Assembly: GCF_002119725.1 (NCBI RefSeq) | Contig: NZ_CP021109.1 | Coordinates: forward strand, 930,001-994,000 | Reading direction: 5' to 3' | Source of the DNA: Bordetella genomosp. 9 | Lineage (GTDB): Bacteria > Pseudomonadota > Gammaproteobacteria > Burkholderiales > Burkholderiaceae_B | Length of the DNA: 64,000 nucleotides | Shown here: positions 30,002 to 38,755 of the stretch, in pieces | Position numbering within the stretch: position 1 is the first letter of the stretch | Layout: each line of letters begins with the position of its first letter | Position numbers and translations under genes: made by a program | Notes under the pieces: model-generated | Database searches by the model: none | The model's input: only the letters and a program-made list of their open reading frames with translations | What the model was told of the DNA's origin: nothing

Positions 30002-30161
30002 TGGGAAATGGCCGCGCAGGATGCGCGCAGCGGAAATAGTACCGCACGTTACTTGCTGTATCGGGCGGGCCGCCCGGGAGCAAGTCCCGTGCCGGAGCGC
30101 GATTGCGCCGTCGCGGCAGCTCTTCAGCGATGCAACTGATATGGTCGCATTCGCGCCGAAG

Positions 30162-30199
30162 TGGAACTGTTTTCGGCGGCTGCGCTGCCGTACAGTCCA
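30162..30199. promoter_or_regulatory. imperfect inverted repeat upstream of the MocR gene
   Basis: TGGAACTGT at 30162-30170 and ACAGTCCA at 30192-30199 form an imperfect inverted repeat (one extra A in the left arm) with 21 bases between. It ends 24 bases before the MocR start codon, in the 222-base gap shared with the divergent kinase gene. MocR-type regulators often control themselves from sites at this position. Assignment as an operator is inference. Confidence 0.3.
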
Positions 30200-30223
30200 T
30201 CCGTCCGATCGGAGGTGAAGAAC

Positions 30224-31720
30224 ATGACATGGGAACCGGCCCAGGCGCCTCGCCAGACGCGCTATGAAGCGGTGGCCGCCGACATCGTCCGCTCGATCGA
30301 GGCGGGCACCCTGCGGCCAGGCGACCGCCTGCCCTCGGTCAGGCAGGCCAGCGCGGCCCGACGTGTCAGCGCATCCACGATCTTCCAGGCCTACTACCTG
30401 TTGGAGGCCAAGGGGTATATCCAGGCGCGCGATCGCTCCGGGTACTACGTGACCCTGCGCCGGCGGACCCCGCCGGAACCGGACACCACGCGGCCCGATG
30501 GCATCCCCGGCCCGGTGGACATCGCCGGTCTCGTTTTCGATGTCCTGGGCGCCATGCGGGACCCTCGCACCATTCCTTTCGGATCGGCGTTTCCCGCGCC
30601 GACGCTGTTCCCCTTGGTCAAGCTGGCCGGCGCGCTGAAGACGGGTCTGCGCCGCATGGACCCCTGGAGCAGCGTGTCGGATATGTTCACCGGCAACCCG
30701 GACCTGCGGCGCCAGATCGCCGTGCGCTACCTGATCGACGGGATGGACGTGCAGGCCGACGATCTGGTCATTACGAACGGCGCGCTGGAAGCGCTGCAGC
30801 TCGCGCTGACCGCGGTGACGCGGCCGGGCGACACCGTCCTGATCGAATCGCCCGCTTTCTATGCCACGCTGCAGTCATTGGAGCGGATGAAGCTGCACGC
30901 GGTGGAGGTGCCCACCAGCCCGCGCACCGGCATCGACTTGCAAGCCCTGGCGCAGGCCATCGAACGCTACCGGCCGCGCGCCTGCTGGATCATGTCCAAC
31001 TTCCAGAACCCCACGGGCAGCCTGATGCCAGACGCCGCGAAGCGCGAGCTGGCGGCTTTGCTGGCGCGGCACGACATTCCGTTGATCGAAGACGATGTCT
31101 ACGGGGAGCTTTATTTCGGGCGCGCGCGTCCCTTGCCGGTCAAGGCCTGCGACCGGGACGGCAGAGTGCTGCATTGCGGGTCGTTCTCGAAATGCCTGGC
31201 GCCGGGATACCGGGTCGGCTGGATCGCGCCGGGCAGGTACGCGCGCGAAGTGCAGCGCCAGAAGCTGATGACGACGCTGGCGTCTCCCAGTCCCAACCAG
31301 TTGGCGCTGGCCGAGTACCTCGACCATGGCGGCTACGACCGCCATCTGCGCCAGCTGCGCGTCACCCTGGCGCGGCAGCAGGAAGCGATGCTGGGCGCGC
31401 TGGCGCGTTATTTTCCTGAAGGCACCCGCGTGTCCCGGCCGCAGGGCGGTTATTTCCTATGGGTGCAGCTGCCGCCGGGCGGCGACGCGCTGGCCGTGTA
31501 CCGCGCCGCGCTGGAACGCCACATCAGCGTGGCGCCCGGGCCGATCTTTTCCCCGCGCGGCGGCTACGGCGATTGCCTCAGGCTGAACTATGGGCATCCC
31601 TGGGATACAAGGCTCGAGGGCGCCATGCGCCAACTGGGCGACATCGTCGCGGCGCAGGCCGACAGCCCGCCGCAGCGCCAGCGCGGGACTCAATCGACGT
31701 CGTCGGGCGGCGTGCGGTAG
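30224..31720 (+). CDS. MocR-type GntR regulator with aminotransferase domain
   Basis: This 498-residue fusion has a GntR winged helix at residues 13-78 ([21 protein letters not shown]) and a fold-type I aminotransferase domain from about 115. The PLP lysine is Lys323 in [14 protein letters not shown], with NFQNPTG at 259-265 and the Asp in [13 protein letters not shown]. MocR proteins are transcription factors that use PLP chemistry as a ligand sensor, often for amino acids, polyamines or vitamin B6. A perfect GGAGGTGAAG ribosome site fixes the ATG at 30224. The target is not obvious: the neighbours are a kinase (divergent) and an MgtC protein whose end overlaps this gene by 31 bases. Confidence 0.9.
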   Translation: MTWEPAQAPRQTRYEAVAADIVRSIEAGTLRPGDRLPSVRQASAARRVSASTIFQAYYLLEAKGYIQARDRSGYYVTLRRRTPPEPDTTRPDGIPGPVDIAGLVFDVLGAMRDPRTIPFGSAFPAPTLFPLVKLAGALKTGLRRMDPWSSVSDMFTGNPDLRRQIAVRYLIDGMDVQADDLVITNGALEALQLALTAVTRPGDTVLIESPAFYATLQSLERMKLHAVEVPTSPRTGIDLQALAQAIERYRPRACWIMSNFQNPTGSLMPDAAKRELAALLARHDIPLIEDDVYGELYFGRARPLPVKACDRDGRVLHCGSFSKCLAPGYRVGWIAPGRYAREVQRQKLMTTLASPSPNQLALAEYLDHGGYDRHLRQLRVTLARQQEAMLGALARYFPEGTRVSRPQGGYFLWVQLPPGGDALAVYRAALERHISVAPGPIFSPRGGYGDCLRLNYGHPWDTRLEGAMRQLGDIVAAQADSPPQRQRGTQSTSSGGVR

Positions 31721-32217
31721 CCGCCTGCCGGATCGTTGCTGACCCGGCGCTCGAGTCGCCTGAGGACGCCCAGGATGACCAGGGCCAGGATGGTGCTCAG
31801 GATGGCGACCACTTCCTTGCCCATGCCGGCCGCGATACCGATGGCGGCCGTGAGCCAGATGCTGGCGGCGGTGGTCAGGCCCTTGATTTCGCCGGCTCTG
31901 CTCAGCTTGATGATGGCGCCCGCGCCCAGGAAACCGATGCCCGAGATCACGCCCTGCATGACGCGGCTCAGATCGTTGACCTGCATGCCCCCCTGCAGCG
32001 GCGCCAGCACGAACAGCGCCGCGCCAAGCGAAACCAGCATATGGGTGCGCAGGCCGGCGGCCTTGCCGCTGCGTTCGCGCTCATAGCCGAGCAGGCCGCC
32101 CAGGAGAACGGCGACGCCGAGCCGCACGATGACGCGGGTGTAGGACTCGACATCTCCGATATCGGAAAACTCGGAGGCCAGCGTGTCCCATATCGTCTGT
32201 GCCGGGCCGCGGGTCAT
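31690..32217 (-). CDS. MgtC/SapB-family membrane protein
   Basis: This 175-residue inner-membrane protein is of the MgtC N-terminal domain family, with about five hydrophobic segments. The family core is clear: RLGVAVLLGGLLGYERE, GLRTHMLVSLGAALF, then a GIGFLGAGAIIK segment and KGLTTAASIW. It lacks the extra C-terminal soluble domain of Salmonella MgtC, so it is like the small SapB/YhiD-type members. These proteins affect Mg2+ homeostasis, acid tolerance or ATP synthase activity in various bacteria; the role here is open. The ATG overlaps the stop of the short-chain dehydrogenase gene upstream (ATGA), so the two are co-translated. Confidence 0.88.
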   Translation of the reverse strand: MTRGPAQTIWDTLASEFSDIGDVESYTRVIVRLGVAVLLGGLLGYERERSGKAAGLRTHMLVSLGAALFVLAPLQGGMQVNDLSRVMQGVISGIGFLGAGAIIKLSRAGEIKGLTTAASIWLTAAIGIAAGMGKEVVAILSTILALVILGVLRRLERRVSNDPAGGYRTPPDDVD

Positions 32218-33155
32218 ACCGGCGGACGGGTGTTCTGCTTCATCGCGTCGTCCGGGTCCGCCGCATTGCTGTTGCCGAAACCCTTGATGTCGCCGCTTTC
32301 GCCCGGCCGGTACAAAGTGCCGTCGCGCGATATCGCGGGCGCGTTGCGTTGCTGGCGTCCCATCTGTTTCTTGGCGGCGCGGTCGGCCAGTCCGGGGAGC
32401 AGCTTGAACATGGCGGTGTTGATGACGGACATCGCGCCCACCCTGACTTCGCGCTTCGGATCGGTGGCCGCGTCCAGAATGGCCGAGGCCACCTTTTCGG
32501 CCTCGATCATGGGCGTCGGCAGCTTGGGTGCCTGCGACATATAGTTCGCGGCATGCTCGGGAAAGGGCGTGTCCACGGCGGTCGGCTGGATAAGCGTGAC
32601 CGAAATCGGCGCCTCGTCCGCCTCCAGCTCGATGCGCAACGCATCAGTAAAGCCTTTCACAGCGTGTTTGCTCGCCGAATACATGCCTTGCAGCGGCACC
32701 GATGCGTCGGAAACCTCGCTTCCCACGTTGATGAGCGCGCCGCCTTGGTTGGCCTTGAGCAGGGGAACCGCGGCCAGCGATCCGTGCACGACGCCCCAGA
32801 AATTCACCTGGAACAGACGCTGGCTGGCTTCTTCCGGCACTTCGTCCAGGCGCCCGAAAATCGACAGCCCCGCGTTGTTGATCCAGGTATCGACGTGACC
32901 ATAGCGATCCAGCGTCATCCGCGCGATGCGGTCCACGTCCTCCCGGCGGGCGACGTCGGCCGTCACGGCCAGAGCGCTGCCGCCGTTCTTGACGATCTGG
33001 TCGGCGATGTGGGTCAGTGTCTCCTGACTGCGCGCCGCCATGACGACGCGGGCCCCCTGGTGCGCCGCCAGCATGGCGGTGGCCAGCCCGATGCCGCTGG
33101 ATGCGCCGGTGATCACAATGACCTGTTCGGCGATGGGTTTGAGTTGGATCCGCAT
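32214..33155 (-). CDS. short-chain dehydrogenase/reductase
   Basis: This is a 313-residue NAD(P)-dependent oxidoreductase of the classical SDR type with an extended C-terminus. The coenzyme motif TGASSGIG is at 16-23, NNAG near 93-96, and the catalytic residues are Ser146, Tyr159 and Lys163 (YSASK). The last about 60 residues (after the KREVRVGAM segment) are hydrophilic and extend beyond the minimal fold, as in several uncharacterised betaproteobacterial SDRs. GGAGGACGCC lies before the ATG at 33155. It is the first gene of a two-gene unit with the MgtC-type protein. The substrate is unknown. Confidence 0.88.
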   Translation of the reverse strand: MRIQLKPIAEQVIVITGASSGIGLATAMLAAHQGARVVMAARSQETLTHIADQIVKNGGSALAVTADVARREDVDRIARMTLDRYGHVDTWINNAGLSIFGRLDEVPEEASQRLFQVNFWGVVHGSLAAVPLLKANQGGALINVGSEVSDASVPLQGMYSASKHAVKGFTDALRIELEADEAPISVTLIQPTAVDTPFPEHAANYMSQAPKLPTPMIEAEKVASAILDAATDPKREVRVGAMSVINTAMFKLLPGLADRAAKKQMGRQQRNAPAISRDGTLYRPGESGDIKGFGNSNAADPDDAMKQNTRPPV

Positions 33156-33381
33156 GGCGTCCTCCTGCCGGGGATTGGGATACGGGCGCCGGGTGCAAGG
33201 ATCGTGCCGAGCCGGCAAGGCATGAGATGCAGGAATCGGTCCTAACTCCTGCGCTGTTCAGGCGGACGGATTGGTCCTACTCAAGAATGCCGAGTCGCGA
33301 AACTGCCGCGTCTTTCCTGGCGGGCGAGGGCGCCGCGCCCTTGGATGCCGCCGTCCCGCCAGGCCACTGGAGAACACGGAT

Positions 33382-34242
33382 ATGACTCCTCTGAACTTCA
33401 ACCCCTCCATGCCGACGGATCGTGCCGATATCCAGGCGGCTTCTGCCCAAGGGCGGTTGGGTGGAAGACTGTTCCAGGTATGCATGCGTTCGATGCGGCG
33501 CGCGGCTCGCGACGCATCGCGGGTTGCTGGCCGGATCGGGCAAGGGGATGCGAGCGGGCGGCGGCTCGTGGCCGCCAGGCCGGTGGATTCCGGCCGTATG
33601 GGCCGGGCCTTCCAACCGGACGGAACGGCACCGGCCAACCCGGGCCATTCCGGTTTCCGCCGGCCGCCGGACCCCGGCGCTGGCGCCGCCGCGGACCATG
33701 CTCGCGGCCGGCCAGCCGTACCGTTGCCCGAACCGCCGCCTCCGGGGAGGCCGGGATCACAGGCGGCGGCCACCGGTTGCGAACCGGCAGTGCCTTCGGG
33801 CGTGCGGCTGAAGAAGTCGGCGGACCCGAATGTGCCGCCGCCGTCGCCGCCGCCTCTGCCGCCCCGGCCACGCCCGGCATCGGGCGGCGGCATGCTGGTA
33901 GGCAAGGCGCCGCGCTTGCCGCCGCGGGGAGCGTCGGCGGTGACGGCGTTCGCGCCGCCGGCCGGCGCGCCGCAAGGACCGCGGTCGGCCGCCTCCGGCA
34001 ATTCCCCCTACGCGACCATCGCGAGTGCGCCGCCCAAGCGCGAAGTGTCGCCCTATGCCACGCTGAAGCCCCTGCCGCCGCCGCATCGCAAACCATCGGC
34101 GCCCGCGGCCTGCGCACCGGCCGATGTCCCCTCGCCCTCCGGATGCGGGGCGCCGGAGCCGCCGCCGCGCGCCCAGACGGAGTCCAGGGCGCCGACGAAG
34201 GCGCCCCTGCCGCCCGACCGGCGTATCCGCGAGGGTGGTTGA
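33382..34242 (+). CDS. proline-rich candidate effector with twin SPYAT motifs
   Basis: This is an unrecognised 286-residue protein. GGAG nine bases before the ATG supports the start. Residues 1-60 are mixed and basic (ADIQAASAQGRLGGRLFQV). Residues 92-286 are very proline-rich with SH3-ligand-like PPLPPRPRP at 157-165. Two tyrosines sit in repeated contexts, SPYATI (Tyr210) and SPYATL (Tyr225), 15 residues apart. Both fit the ITIM consensus S-x-Y-x-x-I/L and resemble the EPIYA/EPxYAT sites of effectors phosphorylated in host cells. There is no signal peptide or membrane segment. It lies 1.2 kb before the T6SS operon, so a secreted host-acting protein is an attractive but unproven reading. The antisense strand is also largely open, so the gene itself needs confirmation. 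Confidence 0.5.
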   Translation: MTPLNFNPSMPTDRADIQAASAQGRLGGRLFQVCMRSMRRAARDASRVAGRIGQGDASGRRLVAARPVDSGRMGRAFQPDGTAPANPGHSGFRRPPDPGAGAAADHARGRPAVPLPEPPPPGRPGSQAAATGCEPAVPSGVRLKKSADPNVPPPSPPPLPPRPRPASGGGMLVGKAPRLPPRGASAVTAFAPPAGAPQGPRSAASGNSPYATIASAPPKREVSPYATLKPLPPPHRKPSAPAACAPADVPSPSGCGAPEPPPRAQTESRAPTKAPLPPDRRIREGG

Positions 34243-34284
34243 CCGCGGAGCCGGACGCGACCGGCCGGGAGCCGCGCGCTTTGC

Positions 34285-35094
34285 CTACCCGCCCAGGAAC
34301 CGGCGCACGGCTTCGTTGAACGCCCGCGGATTGCCCAGGTTCATCCCGTGCGATGAACCGGCGATCCGAAGCTGCTGCGCATTCGGCAACCAGGCGTGCA
34401 GGGCATCGAGAATGGCCGGGTAGGGCGCCGGACTGAGCGCGCCGCCGATCAGCAGCACCGGGTGGGCCACGGCCCGCGCATCGTTTTCGGTCAAGCGGTA
34501 GGCCGGCTCCGCCACCTGGGCGGCGAGGGTGTGCGCGTTGTCCATCACCATCTGCTTGAACCAGGGCACCATGCGGCGCCAAGTGTCTTCGCCGCTCACG
34601 GTGTCGATGAACAGCGCCAGCCCCGCCTCGAGGTCGCCGGATTGGATGGCGCGCAACGCCTTGTGGCGAAAGTCGCCGCGGCGGTCTTCGCCGTCGTTCA
34701 CCATCAGCCCCGGGTCCGCCAGGACCAGCGCCGCGACCTTTTCGGGATGGCGGCGCGCCACTTGAAACGCCACGTTGCCCCCGCGCGAATGACCCGCCAC
34801 GTGGGCGCGCCCACCGCAATGGGCGTCGATGAAGGCGGCGATGTCATCCGCATGCGCCTGGGCCGAAAACCCTTGCGGGCTCGCGATTGCGTCATCCGGC
34901 CAGTAACCGCGCAGGCTCACTGAGAAGACCTGGAAGTCACGCGAAAGCGCGGGAATCTGCGCCTTCCAATAACGCATGTCGCAAAGCGAGCCATGAATCA
35001 GGACGAGCGGCGCGCCCTTGCCATGAACGACATGCGCCAGGCCGTTGTGCGGGAAGGCCGATCGTTGGATCGGATAGGGAAAGTCAGCGGACAT
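34285..35094 (-). CDS. alpha/beta-fold hydrolase
   Basis: This 269-residue cytoplasmic hydrolase has the oxyanion-hole HGS near residue 34, the nucleophile elbow GHSRG with Ser103, an acidic residue after the sixth strand, and the catalytic His in GSSHGMNLG close to the end. It belongs to the broad alpha/beta hydrolase 1 family (esterases, lipases, C-C hydrolases). The substrate is not predictable. The ATG at 35094 gives the family-like start. An ATG at 35124 would add ten residues, and neither has a strong ribosome site. It converges on the proline-rich gene with 42 bases between stops and is divergent from the T6SS operon. Confidence 0.85.
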   Translation of the reverse strand: MSADFPYPIQRSAFPHNGLAHVVHGKGAPLVLIHGSLCDMRYWKAQIPALSRDFQVFSVSLRGYWPDDAIASPQGFSAQAHADDIAAFIDAHCGGRAHVAGHSRGGNVAFQVARRHPEKVAALVLADPGLMVNDGEDRRGDFRHKALRAIQSGDLEAGLALFIDTVSGEDTWRRMVPWFKQMVMDNAHTLAAQVAEPAYRLTENDARAVAHPVLLIGGALSPAPYPAILDALHAWLPNAQQLRIAGSSHGMNLGNPRAFNEAVRRFLGG

Positions 35095-35482
35095 AGGTTC
35101 ATGCGATAGCGCGATGGGCGCCATGGATGCAGCGCGCCATTAGACGCCAATGCGCCACCGCTTGTCGACCGCCTTGTTCATGAACCGGCGCGGCGTGAAT
35201 GAGCGAAGCGGCGGCCGACGATGCGGTGTGCGCGAGCGCTTCTGCATGCGCCCCGATGGCGGGAAGCCAGGCGTTCAAGCAGCGTGCATTTTCACCTTCA
35301 CGCGGCGTTGCTTCGTTCAGATTTTTCTCGTTTCGGGCCGCCATTCCGGCCGATAAAGTTTGCCTAACCGCGGGACATCGGCATGTGCCGCGGTGTACGG
35401 GCCGCATCCGGCACAGCTTTGGCCGCATGGCGATGGCATGCCGTGCTTCCCAGCCCCCGAGTTTATTGAAAGAGACGATTCG
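35095..35482. other. 388-base intergenic region ahead of the T6SS operon
   Basis: No protein-like frame was found here, although short open frames exist on both strands. It is locally richer in A and T than the surroundings between about 35280 and 35365, which would suit the promoter of the secretion operon, but no clear -35/-10 or sigma-54 (GG-N10-GC) element could be fixed. A perfect short dyad lies at 35367-35394 and is listed separately. Confidence 0.5.
35367..35394. promoter_or_regulatory. 7-base dyad upstream of tssA
   Basis: ACCGCGG (35367-35373) and its exact inverse CCGCGGT (35388-35394) are separated by 14 bases, 89 bases before the tssA start. It could be an operator or a leader hairpin. 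Short GC-only dyads arise by chance at this base composition, so confidence is low. Confidence 0.2.
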
Positions 35483-36511
35483 ATGCCCCTCATCGATGTA
35501 CCAGGCCTGTTGGCCGCATTATCGGATGACGCGCCATGCGGGCCCGACCTGCAATATGCGCCTGAGTACGTCGAACTGCAGCAATGGATGCGCGGCACGC
35601 CCGACGTCGAATACGGCAGCATGCACCAGGCCGCAGCAGACCCGGACTGGCGTGCCGTGAAAACCCGCGCATTGAGCCTGCTGGAGCGTTCGCGCGACCT
35701 GCGGCTTGCGATCCATCTTTGCCATGCCATGGTCGCCCTGCACGGTTACGCGGGATTGGACGAAGGTATCGAGCTCATCGAGGGACTGCTGCGCACGCAT
35801 TGGGACGGCTTGCATCCTCAATTGGATGCCGAAGACGGCAACGATCCGACGGAAAGGATCAACGCGCTGCTTGCCTTGGAAGACAAGGAGGGCCTGTGGC
35901 GCACGCTGTATGTATATCCGCTGGTCCGGCCAGCGGGCCACCCCGGCTATGGCGTTCGCGACGTGGACATCGCGACGGGCGACCTCACGGTCGCCGATGG
36001 CGAACCTGCCGGGATTGCGGAGATCGAGGCCGCCTTCAGCAGCGCGCCGTTGGACGAACTCGAAGCGCTCCATGCCTGTCTGGTCCGGGTCAACGATCGG
36101 TTGGATGCCATTGGGGCGCTGCTCGTCCAATTAGCCGGCTACGGTCACGTGGTAAGCCTCGTTGCGCTGTCCGGACTATTGAAGCGGGCGCTGCGGGCCG
36201 TTCAAAACGGCATCGCGACGCATCCGGCCCGGGTAGCGGTCCTGGCGTGCGGAGATGACGCCTGTGAAGAGGGCAAGCCGGCCTCGTCGGCCAGGGATCC
36301 TGCCTCCTTGTCCAGCCGCGACGATGTGGCGCGGATGCTGGACCGCATTTGCGAATACTACGCCACGCACGAGCCGGCCAGTCCGGTGCCGCTGCTGCTG
36401 CAGCGGGCGCGCCGTCTCGTCGGATTGGACTTCGTCAGCATCGTGACCGACCTGTCGCCGCAGAGCCTGCCGGAGATCCACCACCTGGCGGGGACACGGC
36501 ACAACGAATGA
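35483..36511 (+). CDS. tssA: type VI secretion protein TssA
   Basis: This 342-residue ImpA-family protein caps the baseplate and then the distal end of the growing sheath-tube during T6SS assembly. The N-terminal ImpA domain is visible with CGPDLQYAPEYVELQQW, then WRAVKTRALSLLERSRDLRLA and HWDGLHPQLDAEDGNDP, the family signature. The C-terminal part is a shorter helical region ending VGLDFVSIVTDL. AAAGAGACG precedes the ATG at 35483. It is the first gene of the plus-strand operon, and tssB follows after 67 bases. The length fits the short TssA class. Confidence 0.92.
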   Translation: MPLIDVPGLLAALSDDAPCGPDLQYAPEYVELQQWMRGTPDVEYGSMHQAAADPDWRAVKTRALSLLERSRDLRLAIHLCHAMVALHGYAGLDEGIELIEGLLRTHWDGLHPQLDAEDGNDPTERINALLALEDKEGLWRTLYVYPLVRPAGHPGYGVRDVDIATGDLTVADGEPAGIAEIEAAFSSAPLDELEALHACLVRVNDRLDAIGALLVQLAGYGHVVSLVALSGLLKRALRAVQNGIATHPARVAVLACGDDACEEGKPASSARDPASLSSRDDVARMLDRICEYYATHEPASPVPLLLQRARRLVGLDFVSIVTDLSPQSLPEIHHLAGTRHNE

Positions 36512-36578
36512 TGGCCGCCGCCGTCCGTCCGCCGGCCGCCTCCCTGCGGCCAAATCCTTTCAATGGAGTGACATTTCA

Positions 36579-37133
36579 ATGAGCAGGCCAAGCAGCCAGA
36601 AGTTTCTCGGACGGACCCGTCCGCCGCGTGTACAGATCGAATACGACGTCGAGGTCAATGGGGCCGAGAGGAAGGTTTCGATTCCCTTCGTCATGGGCGT
36701 CATGGCGGATCTGTCAGGACAGCCGACGGAGCCGTTGCCTCCCGTGGCCGAACGCACGTTCCTGGACTTCGACAGCGATAACTTCGATGACCGCATGAAG
36801 GCCATCCGGCCCCGTGTGGCGGTCACCGTACCGAACTCCCTGACGGGTGAGGGGAACCTGGGCCTGGAACTCACCTTTGAGTGCATGGAGGACTTCAGTC
36901 CGACAGCCGTTGCACGCCGCGTCGAGCCGCTGCGCCGCCTGCTGGAGGCCCGTGGCCATCTGGCCAACCTGCTGACCTACATGGATGGAAAGGTTGGCGC
37001 GGAGGATCTCGTCGCGAAGCTGCTGGCCGATCCCGCTTTGCTGAAAACCCTGGCCGCCGCGCCGGCGCCTGCGGCGGACGCCCCCGCCGATGCCTCCACT
37101 CCGTCCGCCGAACAAGGCGAGACGACCCCCTGA
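36579..37133 (+). CDS. tssB: T6SS sheath small subunit TssB (VipA)
   Basis: This 184-residue protein forms the contractile sheath with TssC. It opens SSQKFLGRTRPPRVQIEYDVE and contains KVSIPFVMGVMADLSG and FDDRMKAIRPRVAV, hallmarks of ImpB/VipA. The last about 30 residues are an Ala/Pro-rich tail. GGAG lies upstream of the ATG. The sheath forms in the cytoplasm around the Hcp tube and is recycled by the ClpV encoded downstream. The gene is 28 bases ahead of tssC. Confidence 0.95.
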   Translation: MSRPSSQKFLGRTRPPRVQIEYDVEVNGAERKVSIPFVMGVMADLSGQPTEPLPPVAERTFLDFDSDNFDDRMKAIRPRVAVTVPNSLTGEGNLGLELTFECMEDFSPTAVARRVEPLRRLLEARGHLANLLTYMDGKVGAEDLVAKLLADPALLKTLAAAPAPAADAPADASTPSAEQGETTP

Positions 37134-37161
37134 CCCCTGAACTCATCGAGGAGCCTCACCC

Positions 37162-38673
37162 ATGAGCGATGACATTGCCGCAGCCGAAGCCGAAGCCGGT
37201 TCGGCCGCGCCGGCCGCCGAGGCGGCGCTGGACAACGATTTTGCCGCGCTGCTGCGCAAGGAATTCAAACCCAAGACGCAAGAGGCGGAACGCGCGGTCG
37301 AAGCGTCCGTGCGAACCCTGGCCGAACACGCGCTGGCCGACGCGGCGGTCGTATCCGACGACGTGATCGCGACCGTGCAGTCCATGATCGCGGAGATCGA
37401 CCGCAAGCTGACCGAGCAGATCAACCTGATCCTGCACAACGAAGCTTTCCAGAAATTGGAAGGCGCGTGGCGTGGCCTGCACTACCTGGTGTCCAACAGC
37501 GAGACCGACGAGCAGCTGAAGGTGCGCGTCATGAACATCTCGAAGGCGGACCTGTACCGGACGCTGAAGAAGTACAAGGGAGCGGCCTGGGATCAAAGCC
37601 CGCTGTTCAAGAAGTTGTACGAGGAAGAATACGGGCAGTTCGGCGGCGAGCCGTATGGCGCGCTTGTCGGGGACTACTACTTCGACAACAGCGGTCCGGA
37701 TGTGGATCTGCTTGCGCAGCTGGCGAAGATCTGCGCCGCGGCGCACATGCCCTTCATCGCCAGCGCCTCGCCTGCCGTCATGCTGATGGAATCCTGGGCG
37801 GAGCTTGCCAACCCGCGGGATATCACCAAGCTGTTCCAGACGCCTGAGCACGCGGCATGGCGCGCGCTGCGGGAATCGGAGGACTCGCGCTATATCGGCC
37901 TGACATTGCCGCGCTTTCTGGCGCGCGCGCCCTACGGAGCGCGCAGCAACCCCGTGGACGATTTCGATTTCGAGGAAGACACGGCCGAAGGCGACAGCAG
38001 CCGCTACGTCTGGGCCAACGCGGCCTACGCGATGGCGGTGAATATCAACCGCTCCTTCAAAACCTACGGATGGTGCTCTCGCATCCGGGGCGTCGAATCG
38101 GGCGGCGCGGTGGAAGAACTGCCGGTGCATGTCTTTCCCACCGACGAGGGGGGCCTGGAAACAAAATGCCCGACGGAGGTCGCCATCAGCGACCGGCGCG
38201 AGGCGGAGCTGTCGCGCAATGGGTTCCTGCCGCTCGTGCACATGAAGAATTCCGGCACCGCGGCCTTCATCGGCGCACAGTCGCTGCACAAGCCGGCCGA
38301 ATACGACGATCCGGTCGCTACCGCCAACGCGGCGCTGGCCGCGCGCCTGCCTTACCTCTTCGCCTGCAATCGCTTCGCGCACTATCTGAAATGCATCGTG
38401 CGCGACAAGATCGGGTCGTTCAAGAGCCGTGACGAGATGGAGATGTGGTTGCGCCGGTGGATCGCCAACTATGTCGACGGTATGCCGGCGCACTCGTCGG
38501 ATGCGGACAAGGCCAGGAAACCGCTGGCCGAGGCGGCCGTCGTCGTCGAAGAAGTGGAGGGCAGCCCCGGCTACTACACCTCGCGCTTCTACCTGCGGCC
38601 TCATTACCAGCTCGAAGGACTGACCGTATCACTGCGGTTGGTCTCCAAACTTCCCTCCGTGGGAGGAAGCTGA
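37162..38673 (+). CDS. tssC: T6SS sheath large subunit TssC (VipB)
   Basis: This is the 503-residue main sheath protein. Diagnostic stretches include EAFQKLEGAWRGLHYLV, EEYGQFGGEPYGALVGDY, FIASASPAVML and LPRFLARAPYGA. The N-terminus (residues 1-70) holds an acidic, alanine-rich region and the helix that ClpV of this type engages in homologues. AGGAGCC lies before the ATG. The length is normal for ImpC/VipB. It is followed by an 82-base gap before hcp, the largest gap inside the operon after the first genes. Confidence 0.95.
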   Translation: MSDDIAAAEAEAGSAAPAAEAALDNDFAALLRKEFKPKTQEAERAVEASVRTLAEHALADAAVVSDDVIATVQSMIAEIDRKLTEQINLILHNEAFQKLEGAWRGLHYLVSNSETDEQLKVRVMNISKADLYRTLKKYKGAAWDQSPLFKKLYEEEYGQFGGEPYGALVGDYYFDNSGPDVDLLAQLAKICAAAHMPFIASASPAVMLMESWAELANPRDITKLFQTPEHAAWRALRESEDSRYIGLTLPRFLARAPYGARSNPVDDFDFEEDTAEGDSSRYVWANAAYAMAVNINRSFKTYGWCSRIRGVESGGAVEELPVHVFPTDEGGLETKCPTEVAISDRREAELSRNGFLPLVHMKNSGTAAFIGAQSLHKPAEYDDPVATANAALAARLPYLFACNRFAHYLKCIVRDKIGSFKSRDEMEMWLRRWIANYVDGMPAHSSDADKARKPLAEAAVVVEEVEGSPGYYTSRFYLRPHYQLEGLTVSLRLVSKLPSVGGS

Positions 38674-38755
38674 TGACAGCGGAAAACCGTTGTGCTTTTC
38701 GTCCGCGTGATGCGGGCATTTCATTTATCTGCAACCACATGTCAGGAGTCACTGA

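Noticed and set aside
33398..34819. 473-codon minus-strand frame opposite the proline-rich gene
   Set aside because: It runs through the alpha/beta hydrolase gene in another frame and gives Arg/Gly-rich sequence. The plus-strand frame has the ribosome site and structured motifs, although certainty is limited.
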